Below, in pieces: positions 36,503-45,206 of a stretch of DNA of 64,000 bases. This DNA comes from Modestobacter sp. L9-4 (GTDB taxonomy: Bacteria > Actinomycetota > Actinomycetes > Mycobacteriales > Geodermatophilaceae): positions 3,596,001-3,660,000 of the forward strand of contig NZ_CP077800.1 of assembly GCF_019112525.1 (NCBI RefSeq), written 5' to 3'. Every line of letters starts with the position of its first letter. Position 1 is the first letter of the stretch. The position numbers were made by a program, and so were the translations under genes. Under the pieces are notes generated by a model. It was not told the origin of the DNA. It ran no database searches and worked only from the letters and a program-made list of their open reading frames with translations.

Positions 36503-37813
36503 ATGACCGGAGACCCCCGCCGCGCCGTACCCCGCACCGACGCCGTGCTGGCCGAGCCGCCGGTCGCCGCCGCCGTCGAGCGGCTGGGCCGCGAGCTGGT
36601 CAAGGCCCTCGTGCAGACCGCGCAGCAGCAGGTCCGCGCCGGTGAGCTCACCCCGGACGGCGTCGTCCCGGCCGTGCTCGCCGCCCTGCCCGGCACCGCC
36701 GGCAGCCTGTCGCCGGTGCTCAACGCGACCGGCGTGCTGGTGCACACCAACCTCGGTCGCGCCCCCTGGTCGGCCGCCGCCGTCGAGGCGGTCGTCGCGG
36801 CCAGCGGCACCACCGACGTCGAGCTCGACCTGGGCACCGGGCGCCGCGGGCCTCGCGGCGAGGGCGCGCTGGGCGCGCTGCTGGAGGCGGTCCCGGCCGC
36901 CGAGGCCGCGCTCGTGGTCAACAACTGCGCGGCCGCCCTCGCCCTGGTCGCCACCGCGCTGGGCGGGGAACTGGTCATCGCCCGCGGCGAGCTGGTCGAG
37001 ATCGGCGACGGGTTCCGCATCCCCGACCTGCTGGTGTCCACCGGTGCCCGGCTGCACGAGGTCGGGACGACGAACCGCGCCTCGGTCGCCGACTACACCG
37101 CGGCCCTGGGCCCGGACACCGGCGCGGTGCTCAAGGTGCACCCGTCGAACTTCGTCGTCCGCGGCTTCACCCGCTCGGTCGAGGTCGCCGAGCTGGCCCC
37201 GGCGCTGGCCGGCACGGGTGTCCCGCTGGTCGCCGACGTGGGCAGCGGGCTGCTGCGCCCGCACCCGCTGCTGCCCGACGAGCCCGACCTGCAGACGACG
37301 CTGGCCGCCGGCGCGGACCTGGTGATGTGCAGCGGGGACAAGCTGCTCGGCGGGCCACAGGCCGGCATCGTGCTCGGCCGCGCCGACCTGGTGCAGCGGC
37401 TGCGCTGGCACCCGCTCTACCGGGCACTGCGGGTGGACAAGACGACGCTCGCCGCCCTCGAGGCCACGCTGCGCGGCCCGGTCCCGCCGGTGCGCCAGAT
37501 GCTGGACGCCGACCCGGCGCAGCTGCACGCCCGGGCCACCGCGGTCGCCGAGGCGCTGCGGGCCGGCGGGGTGGAGGCGGTCGCGGTCGAGGCCACGGCC
37601 CGGGTCGGCGGAGGAGGGGCGCCGGAGTTCGAGCTGCCCAGCGCCGCCGTCGCCCTCGACGTCCGGTTCGCCGAGCCGCTGCGGGCGGCCACCCCGCCGG
37701 TGGTCGGCTACCTGGAGAGCGGCCGCACCCTGCTCGACGTGCGCAGCCTGCAGCCCGCCCAGGACGCCGAGCTCACCCGCGTCGTGCTGGAGGTGGCGGC
37801 CGCGTGGACGTGA
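36503..37813 (+). CDS. selA: L-seryl-tRNA(Sec) selenium transferase SelA
   Basis: A PLP enzyme that converts Ser-tRNA(Sec) to Sec-tRNA(Sec) with selenophosphate. The PLP lysine is K280 in CSGDKLLGGPQAG. LNATGVLVHTNLGRAPW, VNNCAAALAL, RGELVEIGDGFRIPD and VHPSNFVVRGF are family segments. The 436 residues are slightly shorter than in E. coli. It is read 60 bases after the tRNA-Sec gene and overlaps selB by 10 bases. SelA recognises the body of its tRNA, so a changed anticodon need not affect it (known for the family). Confidence 0.97.
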   Translation: MTGDPRRAVPRTDAVLAEPPVAAAVERLGRELVKALVQTAQQQVRAGELTPDGVVPAVLAALPGTAGSLSPVLNATGVLVHTNLGRAPWSAAAVEAVVAASGTTDVELDLGTGRRGPRGEGALGALLEAVPAAEAALVVNNCAAALALVATALGGELVIARGELVEIGDGFRIPDLLVSTGARLHEVGTTNRASVADYTAALGPDTGAVLKVHPSNFVVRGFTRSVEVAELAPALAGTGVPLVADVGSGLLRPHPLLPDEPDLQTTLAAGADLVMCSGDKLLGGPQAGIVLGRADLVQRLRWHPLYRALRVDKTTLAALEATLRGPVPPVRQMLDADPAQLHARATAVAEALRAGGVEAVAVEATARVGGGGAPEFELPSAAVALDVRFAEPLRAATPPVVGYLESGRTLLDVRSLQPAQDAELTRVVLEVAAAWT

Positions 37814-39549
37814 TCGCCACCGCCGGGCACGTCGACCACGGCAAGTCGACGCTGGTCCGCGCGCTCACCGGCATGGAGCCCGACCGGTGGGAGGAGGAGC
37901 GCCGTCGCGGCCTCACCATCGACCTCGGTTTCGCCTGGACGACGCTTGCCTCCGGCCGCCGCCTGGCCGTGGTCGACGTCCCCGGGCACGAGCGCTTCGT
38001 GGGCAACATGCTCGCCGGCGTCGGTTCGGTGCCGGCCGCCCTCGTCGTGGTCGCCGCCGACGACGGCTGGTCGGCGCAGACCGCCGAGCACGTCGCGGTG
38101 CTGGACGCCCTCGGGGTGCGGCACGGGCTGCTCGCGGTCACCAAGTCCGACCTCGCCGACCCCGCGCCCGTGCTCGCCGACGCCGGCGAGCGGCTGGCCG
38201 GGACGTCGCTGGGCCGGCTGTCCGCGGTCGCGGTCAGCGCCCGCACCGGTGCCGGACTGCCGGAGCTGTCGGCGCTGCTGGAGCAGGTGCTCGCCGACCT
38301 GCCCGCCCCGGACCGGGCCGCGCCGGTGCGGCTGTGGGTCGACCGCGCGTTCACCATCCGGGGCGCCGGCACCGTCGTCACCGGCACGCTGGCCGCCGGG
38401 ACCGTGGCCGCCGGTGACCGGCTGGACCTCGGCGGGGAGCTCGTGACCGTCCGCGGCCTGCAGTCCCTCGGCGAGCCGGTCGAGTCGGCGGCCGCGACCG
38501 CCCGGGTGGCGCTCAACCTGCGCGGCATCGCCGTCGAGCAGCTGTCCCGGGGCGACGCGCTGCTGACCCCGGACGCCTTCCGCCGCACCACCGACCTCGA
38601 CGTCTCCCTGGTCACGCCGGTGGAGGACAGGCTGCCGGCCGAGCTGGTCGTGCACATCGGCTCGGCGACGGTGGCCGCCCGCGTCCGCCCGCTGGACGGC
38701 AGCGCCCTGCGGCTGCGGCTGACCGAGCCCCTGCCGCTGCGGGTCGGCGACCGGCTGCTGCTGCGCGACCCCGGCGCCCGCCGCGCGTTCGGTGCCGACG
38801 TGCGGGACGTCGACCCGCCCGAGCTGCGCCGCCGTGGTGCCGCCGCCAGCCGTGCGGCCGAGCTGGCCGAGCAGCCGACCGGTGAGGCCGGGGCGCTGGC
38901 GGACCTGGCGCGGCGGCGGTTCGTGCGCCGCGCGGACTTCGTCGCGATGGGCTGGCCGGTGCCTGCCGGGGTGCCCGCGGTCGGGCCGTGGCTGGTCGCG
39001 CCCGCGCTGGCGGACGAGCTGGCCGCGCGGGTGCCGCAGGTGGTCGCCCGCTACCGGCAGCTGCGCCCGCTGGAGCCCGGCCCGCCGGTGGCCGTGCTGC
39101 GCTCGGCGCTGGAGCTTCCCGACGTCGAGCTGGTGCCGGCGTTCGTGCGCCCGCCGTTGTCGCTGCGTGACGGCCGGGTGGTCGCCGAGTCAGCCGCCCT
39201 GCCGCCGGAGGTGCAGCGCGCGGTCGACGGCATCCGCGCCCGGCTGGCCGAGTCGCCGTTCGCCGCACCCGAGGCCGGTGACCTGGTGGCCGCCGGGCTC
39301 GGCGCGCGCGAGCTCGCCGCAGCCGTGCGGGACGAACAGCTGGTGCGGATCAGCGACGGCATCTACCTGGCGCCGGGTGTCGCCGAGGTGGCCCGGGTCC
39401 GGCTGGCCGCGCTGCCGCAGCCGTTCACGCTGAGCCAGGCCAGGCAGGCCTGGGGCACCAGCCGCCGCGTTGCCGTCCCGCTGGCCGAGTGGCTCGACGC
39501 CCGCGGCGTCACCGTGCGCCAGCCGGACAACACCCGCCGCCTGCGCTGA
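37804..39549 (+). CDS. selB: Selenocysteine-specific elongation factor SelB
   Basis: An EF-Tu-like GTPase that carries Sec-tRNA(Sec) and binds the SECIS hairpin through its C-terminal winged helices. TAGHVDHGKSTLVRALTG (G1), DVPGHERFV (G3) and TKSD (G4) are present, followed by beta-barrel domains and winged-helix repeats (about residues 370-581). At 581 residues it is of normal length. The GTG start overlaps selA, with GGAGG 10 bases upstream; a second GTG at 37810 is possible. Since decoding is by the tRNA, SelB can serve UAG without changes to its G domain. Confidence 0.97.
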   Translation: MDVIATAGHVDHGKSTLVRALTGMEPDRWEEERRRGLTIDLGFAWTTLASGRRLAVVDVPGHERFVGNMLAGVGSVPAALVVVAADDGWSAQTAEHVAVLDALGVRHGLLAVTKSDLADPAPVLADAGERLAGTSLGRLSAVAVSARTGAGLPELSALLEQVLADLPAPDRAAPVRLWVDRAFTIRGAGTVVTGTLAAGTVAAGDRLDLGGELVTVRGLQSLGEPVESAAATARVALNLRGIAVEQLSRGDALLTPDAFRRTTDLDVSLVTPVEDRLPAELVVHIGSATVAARVRPLDGSALRLRLTEPLPLRVGDRLLLRDPGARRAFGADVRDVDPPELRRRGAAASRAAELAEQPTGEAGALADLARRRFVRRADFVAMGWPVPAGVPAVGPWLVAPALADELAARVPQVVARYRQLRPLEPGPPVAVLRSALELPDVELVPAFVRPPLSLRDGRVVAESAALPPEVQRAVDGIRARLAESPFAAPEAGDLVAAGLGARELAAAVRDEQLVRISDGIYLAPGVAEVARVRLAALPQPFTLSQARQAWGTSRRVAVPLAEWLDARGVTVRQPDNTRRLR

Positions 39550-39585
39550 CCGGCGTGGGAGCGCCGTTCCGGACGATGCCGTCCC

Positions 39586-39591
39586 TACGGT
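39586..39591 (+). promoter_or_regulatory. -10 box of PH-domain gene (leaderless)
   Basis: TACGGT, then six bases, then GTG. Confidence 0.55.
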
Positions 39592-39597
39592 GACGCG

Positions 39598-39972
39598 GTG
39601 ATCGACTTCGCGAACGGCTCCGTGTTCAAGCTCAGCCCCTGCAAGCCCGACGAGATCGCGCCGGCCGTCGCACCGCTGCTCGTGCACGGCGAGCAGTTCG
39701 TCGCGACCTTCAAGGCGGTGCGCGACTTCGTCGTCTTCACCGACAAGCGGCTCATCGCGGTCAACGTGCAGGGCATCACCGGCAAGAAGCGGGACTTCAC
39801 CTCCCTGCCCTACAGCAAGGTCCAGGCGTTCTCGATCGAGACCGCGGGCACCTTCGACCTCGACGCCGAGCTGGACCTGTGGTTCAGCGGGCTGGGCAAG
39901 GTCCGGCTGGAGTTCAAGGGCAGTGCCGACATCCGCCAGCTCGGCCAGATGATCGCCACCTACGTGCTCTGA
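39598..39972 (+). CDS. Bacterial PH-domain protein
   Basis: A 124-residue soluble protein that fits the bacterial PH-like family (YvbH/DUF1696 type): VFTDKRLIAVNVQGITGKKRD, then SLPYSKVQAFSIETAGTFDLD and a C-terminal helix. Its function is unknown. The GTG start is apparently leaderless. It does not appear to belong to the Sec locus beyond lying next to selB. Confidence 0.85.
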   Translation: MIDFANGSVFKLSPCKPDEIAPAVAPLLVHGEQFVATFKAVRDFVVFTDKRLIAVNVQGITGKKRDFTSLPYSKVQAFSIETAGTFDLDAELDLWFSGLGKVRLEFKGSADIRQLGQMIATYVL

Positions 39973-39979
39973 GCCCCGG

Positions 39980-40129
39980 TCAGCCGCCGAGGTAGGGCGG
40001 CTGCCAGGCGGGCGCCGGCTCCTGCTCGGGCTCGACCGGGCGGACGTCCGCGGTCTCCACGACGTCCTCGGGCTGCACCCGCTCGGGGAGCTGCCGGTAC
40101 TGCGCCCGCGGGTCCTCCGGTTCGGTCAT
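39980..40129 (-). CDS. Small acidic hypothetical protein (49 aa)
   Basis: A short open frame from ATG to TGA coding for an acidic, Pro- and Glu-rich peptide (starts MTEPEDPRAQYRQLPERV, ends WQPPYLGG) with the GC3 pattern of real genes. It has no recognised domain. It lies in the convergent gap behind the PH-domain gene. No Shine-Dalgarno sequence is seen. Confidence 0.5.
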   Translation of the reverse strand: MTEPEDPRAQYRQLPERVQPEDVVETADVRPVEPEQEPAPAWQPPYLGG

Positions 40130-40174
40130 GCGGTCAGCGTGGAGCGCCGGCCGGCGGGCGGCAAGGGGTTCGCC

Positions 40175-40219
40175 GACGCTCGTGCTCTGCTCACCAGGGG
40201 GGAGCAGAGCACGAGCGTC
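40175..40219. repeat. Perfect 18-bp inverted repeat upstream of hemW
   Basis: GACGCTCGTGCTCTGCTC at 40175-40192 and its exact complement at 40202-40219, separated by 9 bases. It lies between two divergent starts, so it could be an operator or a hairpin in the hemW leader. Confidence 0.85.
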
Positions 40220-40294
40220 TGGAGATCACCGTTGCCGAGGTCACCCGCCCACGACGTCGTGAGGTTGCCGGGGGCGGTCACACTGGGAGCAGCG

Positions 40295-41527
40295 ATGACC
40301 ACCACCCTGCCGCTCCTCGGCGCGACCCCCGCCCTGCCGGCCGACCCCTCGATGCTCCCGGCATCGGCGCGCGCGGGCCTGCAGACGACGCCCTTCGGCC
40401 TCTACGTGCACGTGCCGTTCTGCGCGACCCGCTGCGGCTACTGCGACTTCAACACCTACACCTCCGACGAGCTGGGCCCCGGCGCCAACCGCAGCGAGTA
40501 CGCCGGGACGGCGATCGCCGAGCTGCGGCTGGCCGCGCAGGTGCTGGGCCCGGACCTCCCCGCCGTGCAGACGGTGTTCGTCGGCGGCGGCACGCCCACG
40601 CTGCTGCCGGCGCACGACCTGGTCGCGGTGATGGACGCCGTCCGCGAGCTGTTCCCGGTCGCCCCCGACGTCGAGATGACCACCGAGGCCAACCCCGAGT
40701 CGGTGACGCCGGAGTCGCTGGCCACCCTGCGCGCCGGTGGCTTCACCCGGATCAGCCTGGGCATGCAGTCCGCCGCCGAGCACGTGCTCGCCGTGCTGGA
40801 CCGCCGGCACACCCCCGGCCGCGCCGTGCAGGCTGCGCACGAGGCGCGGGCGGCCGGGTTCGAGCACGTCAACCTCGACCTGATCTACGGGGCACCGGGG
40901 GAGTCCGACGCCGACTGGCAGGCCTCGATCGACGCCGTGCTGGCCGCACCCGTCGACCACGTCAGCGCCTACGCCCTCATCGTCGAGCACGGCACCCGGC
41001 TGGCCCGCCGGGTGGCGAAGGGCGAGCTGCCCATGCCCGACGACGACGTGCTGGCCGACCGCTACGAGATGGCCGACCGGGCGTTCGGCGGTGCGGGGCT
41101 GGGCTGGTACGAGGTGTCCAACTGGGCCCGCGACCGCGCCGCCCGGTGCCGGCACAACGAGCTGTACTGGGCCAACGCGAACTGGTGGGGGATCGGCCCC
41201 GGCGCGCACTCCCACGTCGGCGGGTTGCGCTGGTGGAACGTGAAGCACCCCGCCGCCTACGCCGACCGGATCGCCGCCGGCCTGCACCCGGCCGCCGACA
41301 CCGAGCTGCTCAGCGCCGACGACCGGGCGCTGGAGCGGGTGATGCTCGGCCTGCGGCTGCGCGACGGACTGCCGCTGACCGCGCTGTCGCCGGCCGGGCG
41401 GGCGCGGGCAGCTGAGAGCGTCGTCCGCGGGCTGTTGGAGGCCGGGCCGCACGAGGCCGGTCTCGCCGTCCTCACCGACCGCGGCCGGCTGCTCGCCGAC
41501 GCCGTGGTCCGCGACCTCACGGACTGA
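40295..41527 (+). CDS. hemW: Radical SAM protein HemW (heme chaperone-like)
   Basis: A radical SAM enzyme of the HemN/HemW family. C43, C47 and C50 (PFCATRCGYCDF) bind the 4Fe-4S cluster; VFVGGGTPTLLP and the later NLDLIYGAPGE are family segments. HemW inserts heme into target proteins and lacks coproporphyrinogen dehydrogenase activity; the N-terminal motif here is the CxxxCxxC type without the extra HemN cysteine. The ATG has GGGAG five bases upstream. A REP-like element follows the stop. Confidence 0.92.
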   Translation: MTTTLPLLGATPALPADPSMLPASARAGLQTTPFGLYVHVPFCATRCGYCDFNTYTSDELGPGANRSEYAGTAIAELRLAAQVLGPDLPAVQTVFVGGGTPTLLPAHDLVAVMDAVRELFPVAPDVEMTTEANPESVTPESLATLRAGGFTRISLGMQSAAEHVLAVLDRRHTPGRAVQAAHEARAAGFEHVNLDLIYGAPGESDADWQASIDAVLAAPVDHVSAYALIVEHGTRLARRVAKGELPMPDDDVLADRYEMADRAFGGAGLGWYEVSNWARDRAARCRHNELYWANANWWGIGPGAHSHVGGLRWWNVKHPAAYADRIAAGLHPAADTELLSADDRALERVMLGLRLRDGLPLTALSPAGRARAAESVVRGLLEAGPHEAGLAVLTDRGRLLADAVVRDLTD

Positions 41528-41592
41528 GGAAGGGCCCGACTGCCCCCACCACTCGCGAGCTCGTGGCGGGACCCTGCAGTCAGGCCGGGAAG
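41528..41592 (+). repeat. REP-like palindromic element, copy B
   Basis: It begins right after the hemW TGA with GGAAGGGCCC, and has outer arms GACTGC (41538-41543) and GCAGTC (41576-41581) with an inner CTCGCGAGCTCG palindrome. It is likely to act as a terminator towards convergent recQ. Confidence 0.75.
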
Positions 41593-41614
41593 CGTGCCGT
41601 GGGTGCGGAGGAGC

Positions 41615-43459
41615 TCAGGCGTGCAGGGCGGCGAGGAGGGACTCGCCGTAGCGCTCCAGCTTGGCCGCGCCGACACCGCTGACGGTGCCCAGCGCCGCCA
41701 GCGTCGTCGGTTCCTCGGTGGCGATCTGGCGCAGCGTCGCGTCGTGGAAGACGACGTAGGCCGGCACGCCCTGCTCCTTGGCCGTCGCCCCGCGCCAGGC
41801 CCGCAGCCGCTCGAAGGCGCCGGCGGCCGCGGCGGGCAGCTCGGGGGCGGCGGTGGCCCGGTCCTTCCGCGCCGACCGGCCCGAGCGCGCCGGGCGGTCG
41901 GGGTCGCGGCGCATCAGCACGGTCTGCTCCCGGCGCAGCACCGGCCCGCTGGCCTCGCTGAGCGCCAGGGTGGCGTACTCGCCCTGCACCGCGAGCAGCC
42001 CCTGCGCCAGCAGCTGGCGGGCGACACCGCGCCACTGGCCCTCGCTGAGGTCGGTACCGATGCCGAAGGTGGTCAGCTCGTCGTGCGAGTGCTGGGTGAC
42101 CTTCTCGGTGCGCTTGCCCAGCAGGATGTCGATCGACTGGCCTGCCCCGAACGACTGCCCACGTTCGCGCTGCAGCCGCAGCACGGTCGACAGCAGCTTC
42201 TGCGCCGGCACGGTGGCGTCCCAGGACTCTGGCGGGGTCAGGCAGGTGTCGCAGTTGCCGCAGGGGGTGGCTTCCTGCCCGAAGTGGGCCAGCAGCCGCA
42301 CCCGGCGGCACTCGACGGTCTCGCAGAGCGCCAGCATCGCGTCCAGCTGTGCCGACAGCACCCGGCGGTGCGCGGCGTCGCCGTCCGAGGTCTGGATCAT
42401 CTTGCGCTGCTGCACGACGTCGGCCAGGCCGTAGGCCAGCCACGCGGTGGCCGGCTGCCCGTCGCGGCCGGCGCGGCCGGTCTCCTGGTAGTAGCCCTCG
42501 ACCGACTTGGGCAGGTCCAGGTGGGCGACGAAGCGGACGTCGGGCTTGTCGATGCCCATGCCGAACGCGACCGTCGCCACCATCACCAGGCCGTCCTCGC
42601 GCAGGAAGCGGGACTGGTTCTGCGCGCGCACCTGCTGCTCGAGCCCTGCGTGGTACGGCAGCGCGGGGATGCCCTCGCGCACCAGCAGGTCTGCGGTCTT
42701 CTCCACCGACGCCCGGGACAGGCAGTAGACGATGCCGGCGTCGCCGGGGTGCTCGGTGCGCAGCAGGTCCAGCAGCTGCTTGTTCGGCGAGTCCTTCGGC
42801 GCGATCCGGTACTGGATGTTGGGCCGGTCGAAGCCGGCGACCACGTGCAGGGCGTCGTCGAGCTGCAGCCGAGTGCTGATCTCGGCGTGCGTGGCCGGGG
42901 TGGCGGTGGCGGTCAGCGCGATCCGGGGGACGTCGGGCCAGCGCTCGTGCAGCATCGACAGCGCCAGGTAGTCGGGCCGGAAGTCGTGGCCCCACTGGGC
43001 GACGCAGTGCGCTTCGTCGATGGCGAACAGCGCGATCTTCCCGCGCTCCAGCAGCCGCGCGGTCGGTGAGGACCCACCGCCCAGGGACTCCGGGGCCACG
43101 TAGAGCAGGTCGAGCTCCTGCGCCAAGAAAGCCTGCTCGACGGCCCGGCGCTCGTCGCGGTCCTGGCTGGAGTTGAGGAACCCGGCGCGCACGCCCAGCG
43201 CCTGCAGCGCGTCGACCTGGTCCTGCATCAGCGCGATCAGCGGGGAGACGACCACCCCCACGCCCTCGCGCAGCAGGGACGGCACCTGGTAGCACAGCGA
43301 CTTGCCGCCACCGGTGGGCATGAGCACCAGCGCGTCACCGCCGGCCACGACGTGGTCGACCACCTCGCGCTGCGGCCCACGGAAGGCGTCGTAGCCGAAC
43401 ACCCGCTCCAGCACCTCGAGCGCGGGGTCGGTCGGCACGGGGGCCTCGATGACGTCCAC
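41615..43459 (-). CDS. recQ: ATP-dependent DNA helicase RecQ
   Basis: A 3'-5' helicase of recombination repair. The 614 residues hold Walker A ([10 protein letters not shown]), the DEAH box (IDEAHC), helicase C-domain [11 protein letters not shown], the RQC zinc cluster ([11 protein letters not shown] followed by CGNCDTCL), a winged helix, and a C-terminal HRDC domain. I choose the GTG at 43459 (VDVIEAPVP) over an ATG 39 bases upstream, because TACCCT lies exactly six bases before it, the pattern of leaderless genes here. Confidence 0.94.
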   Translation of the reverse strand: MDVIEAPVPTDPALEVLERVFGYDAFRGPQREVVDHVVAGGDALVLMPTGGGKSLCYQVPSLLREGVGVVVSPLIALMQDQVDALQALGVRAGFLNSSQDRDERRAVEQAFLAQELDLLYVAPESLGGGSSPTARLLERGKIALFAIDEAHCVAQWGHDFRPDYLALSMLHERWPDVPRIALTATATPATHAEISTRLQLDDALHVVAGFDRPNIQYRIAPKDSPNKQLLDLLRTEHPGDAGIVYCLSRASVEKTADLLVREGIPALPYHAGLEQQVRAQNQSRFLREDGLVMVATVAFGMGIDKPDVRFVAHLDLPKSVEGYYQETGRAGRDGQPATAWLAYGLADVVQQRKMIQTSDGDAAHRRVLSAQLDAMLALCETVECRRVRLLAHFGQEATPCGNCDTCLTPPESWDATVPAQKLLSTVLRLQRERGQSFGAGQSIDILLGKRTEKVTQHSHDELTTFGIGTDLSEGQWRGVARQLLAQGLLAVQGEYATLALSEASGPVLRREQTVLMRRDPDRPARSGRSARKDRATAAPELPAAAAGAFERLRAWRGATAKEQGVPAYVVFHDATLRQIATEEPTTLAALGTVSGVGAAKLERYGESLLAALHA

Positions 43460-43465
43460 ACGGCG

Positions 43466-43471
43466 AGGGTA
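43466..43471 (-). promoter_or_regulatory. -10 box of recQ (leaderless)
   Basis: Minus-strand TACCCT, six bases, GTG. Confidence 0.6.
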
Positions 43472-43489
43472 AGCGGGTCGGGCGCCCCC

Positions 43490-43507
43490 GTCTGACATCC
43501 GTCAGAC
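43490..43507. promoter_or_regulatory. Operator-like palindrome upstream of the ABC/two-component operon
   Basis: GTCTGAC-ATCC-GTCAGAC is a perfect 7+4+7 palindrome centred about 65 bases before the ABC ATPase start. It is a likely binding site for the LuxR-type response regulator of this operon (inference). Confidence 0.7.
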
Positions 43508-43551
43508 GCTGTGGACGACGTCCGGCACTCCCGCCGGCCCCGGTGGGGCGA

Positions 43552-43557
43552 CAGGCT
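43552..43557 (+). promoter_or_regulatory. -10 box of ABC exporter operon
   Basis: CAGGCT, then six bases, then the ATG at 43564. Confidence 0.5.
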
Positions 43558-43563
43558 GGACGC

Positions 43564-44466
43564 ATGCCCGACACCCCGGCCCTCGACGTCGAGGGGCTCA
43601 CCGTCCGCTACGGCACCACGCTCGCCGTCGACGGCGTCGACCTGCGCATCCCGGCCGGTGAGACCGTCGCCCTGCTGGGCTCCAACGGCGCCGGGAAGTC
43701 CTCCATCGTCAACGCCGCGCTCGGGCTGTTCCGCCCGGCCGCCGGGGCGGTCCGGCTGCTGGGCCGGTCCCCGGCCGAGGCGATCGCCTCCGGTGGGGTC
43801 GGCGCGATGCTGCAGCACGGCGGCCTGCCCAGCGAGACCCGGGTCGGGGAGGTGCTGGCCCTGGTCCGCCGCCGCTACGCCGACCCGTGGCCGGCCGAGG
43901 ACCTGGTCGCCACCGCCGGCATCGACGGGCTGCTCGGCCGCCGGGTCGACGCGCTGTCCGGCGGCCAGCGGCAGCGGGTGCTGCTCGCCCTGGCACTGGC
44001 CGGCGCTCCACCACTGCTGCTGCTCGACGAGCCCACCTCGGCGATGGACGTCGAGGGGCGGCAGGCGTTCTGGTCGACGATGCGCACGCTGGCCGGGCGC
44101 GGGCACACCGTCGTCTTCGCCACCCACCACCTCGACGAGGCCGACGCGGTCGCCGACCGGGTGGTCGTCGTCGGCGGGGGCCGGGTGCTCGCCGACGGGA
44201 CGGCGTCCTCGATCAAGTCGCGCATCGCCGGGCGCACCGTGCGCTTCCGCTGCCCCGGCCCCCGGGACGGGCTCGCCGCGCTCCCCGGTGTCAGCACCGT
44301 CGGCGGGGACGGCGACCTCGTGGAGCTGGCCACCGGCGACGTCGAGGCGACGCTGCGCGCCCTGCTCGGCAGCCGCGCCGTGCTGCCCGAGCTGGAGGTC
44401 CGCGGCGCCACCCTCGAGCAGGCCTTCCTGTCCCTCACCACCGCACCGGACGGAGCTCCCCGATGA
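43564..44466 (+). CDS. ABC transporter ATPase (ABC-2 exporter type)
   Basis: A 300-residue ATPase: Walker A GSNGAGKSS, Q-loop MLQHGG, signature LSGGQRQR, Walker B LLLLDEPTS, switch His in FATHHLDEADAV, then an ~80-residue C-terminal extension typical of multidrug/lipid ABC-2 exporters (CcmA-like). The ATG at 43564 has a -10-like CAGGCT six bases upstream; a GTG 21 bases earlier is less likely. The stop overlaps the permease start (ATGA). It is the first of a four-gene operon with permease, sensor kinase and response regulator. Confidence 0.92.
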   Translation: MPDTPALDVEGLTVRYGTTLAVDGVDLRIPAGETVALLGSNGAGKSSIVNAALGLFRPAAGAVRLLGRSPAEAIASGGVGAMLQHGGLPSETRVGEVLALVRRRYADPWPAEDLVATAGIDGLLGRRVDALSGGQRQRVLLALALAGAPPLLLLDEPTSAMDVEGRQAFWSTMRTLAGRGHTVVFATHHLDEADAVADRVVVVGGGRVLADGTASSIKSRIAGRTVRFRCPGPRDGLAALPGVSTVGGDGDLVELATGDVEATLRALLGSRAVLPELEVRGATLEQAFLSLTTAPDGAPR

Positions 44467-45203
44467 CCGACCTGCTGCTCTTCCAGCTCCGCCGGGTGGG
44501 GCGCAACAAGCAGTACCTGTTCTTCACCGTGCTGCTGCCGGCGCTGTTCACGGTCTTCTTCACCAAGATCTTCGGGGCACAGACCGCGACCGCCGACTAC
44601 CAGGACCTCGCCGGGGCCACGATGATCTCGATGATGGGCTACGGGGCGATCGGCGCGGCGCTGGGCGCCACCATCCGGATGGCCTTCGACCGCTCGTCGG
44701 GGTGGCTGCGACAGCTGCGCGTGCTGCCGGTGCCCCCGGCGGCCACCCTCGCCGTCGACGTGGTGGTGGGCGCGGTGCTCGTGCTCCCGAGCCTGGTGGT
44801 CGTGGCGCTGGTGGGCCGGTTCGTCAACGACGTCCAGTTCGGCCTGGGCACCTGGCTGGCGCTCATCGGTGCGCTGTGGGCCGCCTCGATCGTGTTCGTG
44901 GCGCTCGGGGTGGCGGTCGGGCTGGCGCTGGACGCCCAGGCCGCCGGCGCCGCCATCGGCATCCTGGGCACGGTGCTCGCCGCGCTCGGTGGGCTGTGGA
45001 TCCCGGTCGAGGTGTTCCCTGCGGGCATGGTCGGCCTGGCGCACGCGATGCCCTCCTACTGGTACGCCGAGCTCGGCCGGGACGTCGCCGACGGCGCCGC
45101 CTCGCTCACGCCGGTGCTGGCGCTGGCCGGCTTCGGCGTGGTCTTCGCCGCGCTCGCCGTGGTCGTGGCACGCCGCCGTCCGCTGCACGCCGTGGCGGGC
45201 TGA
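44463..45203 (+). CDS. ABC-2 type permease
   Basis: A 246-residue membrane protein with six helices and the ABC-2 pattern: an N-terminal RRVGRNKQYLFFTVLLPALFTVFF, and an FGLGTWLALIGALWAASIVFVALGV-type helix block in the middle. Its start overlaps the ATPase stop. Together they form a half-size exporter, which probably dimerises. The exported compound is unknown; the linked kinase resembles sensors of membrane or antibiotic stress. Confidence 0.9.
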   Translation: MTDLLLFQLRRVGRNKQYLFFTVLLPALFTVFFTKIFGAQTATADYQDLAGATMISMMGYGAIGAALGATIRMAFDRSSGWLRQLRVLPVPPAATLAVDVVVGAVLVLPSLVVVALVGRFVNDVQFGLGTWLALIGALWAASIVFVALGVAVGLALDAQAAGAAIGILGTVLAALGGLWIPVEVFPAGMVGLAHAMPSYWYAELGRDVADGAASLTPVLALAGFGVVFAALAVVVARRRPLHAVAG

Positions 45204-45206
45204 ACC

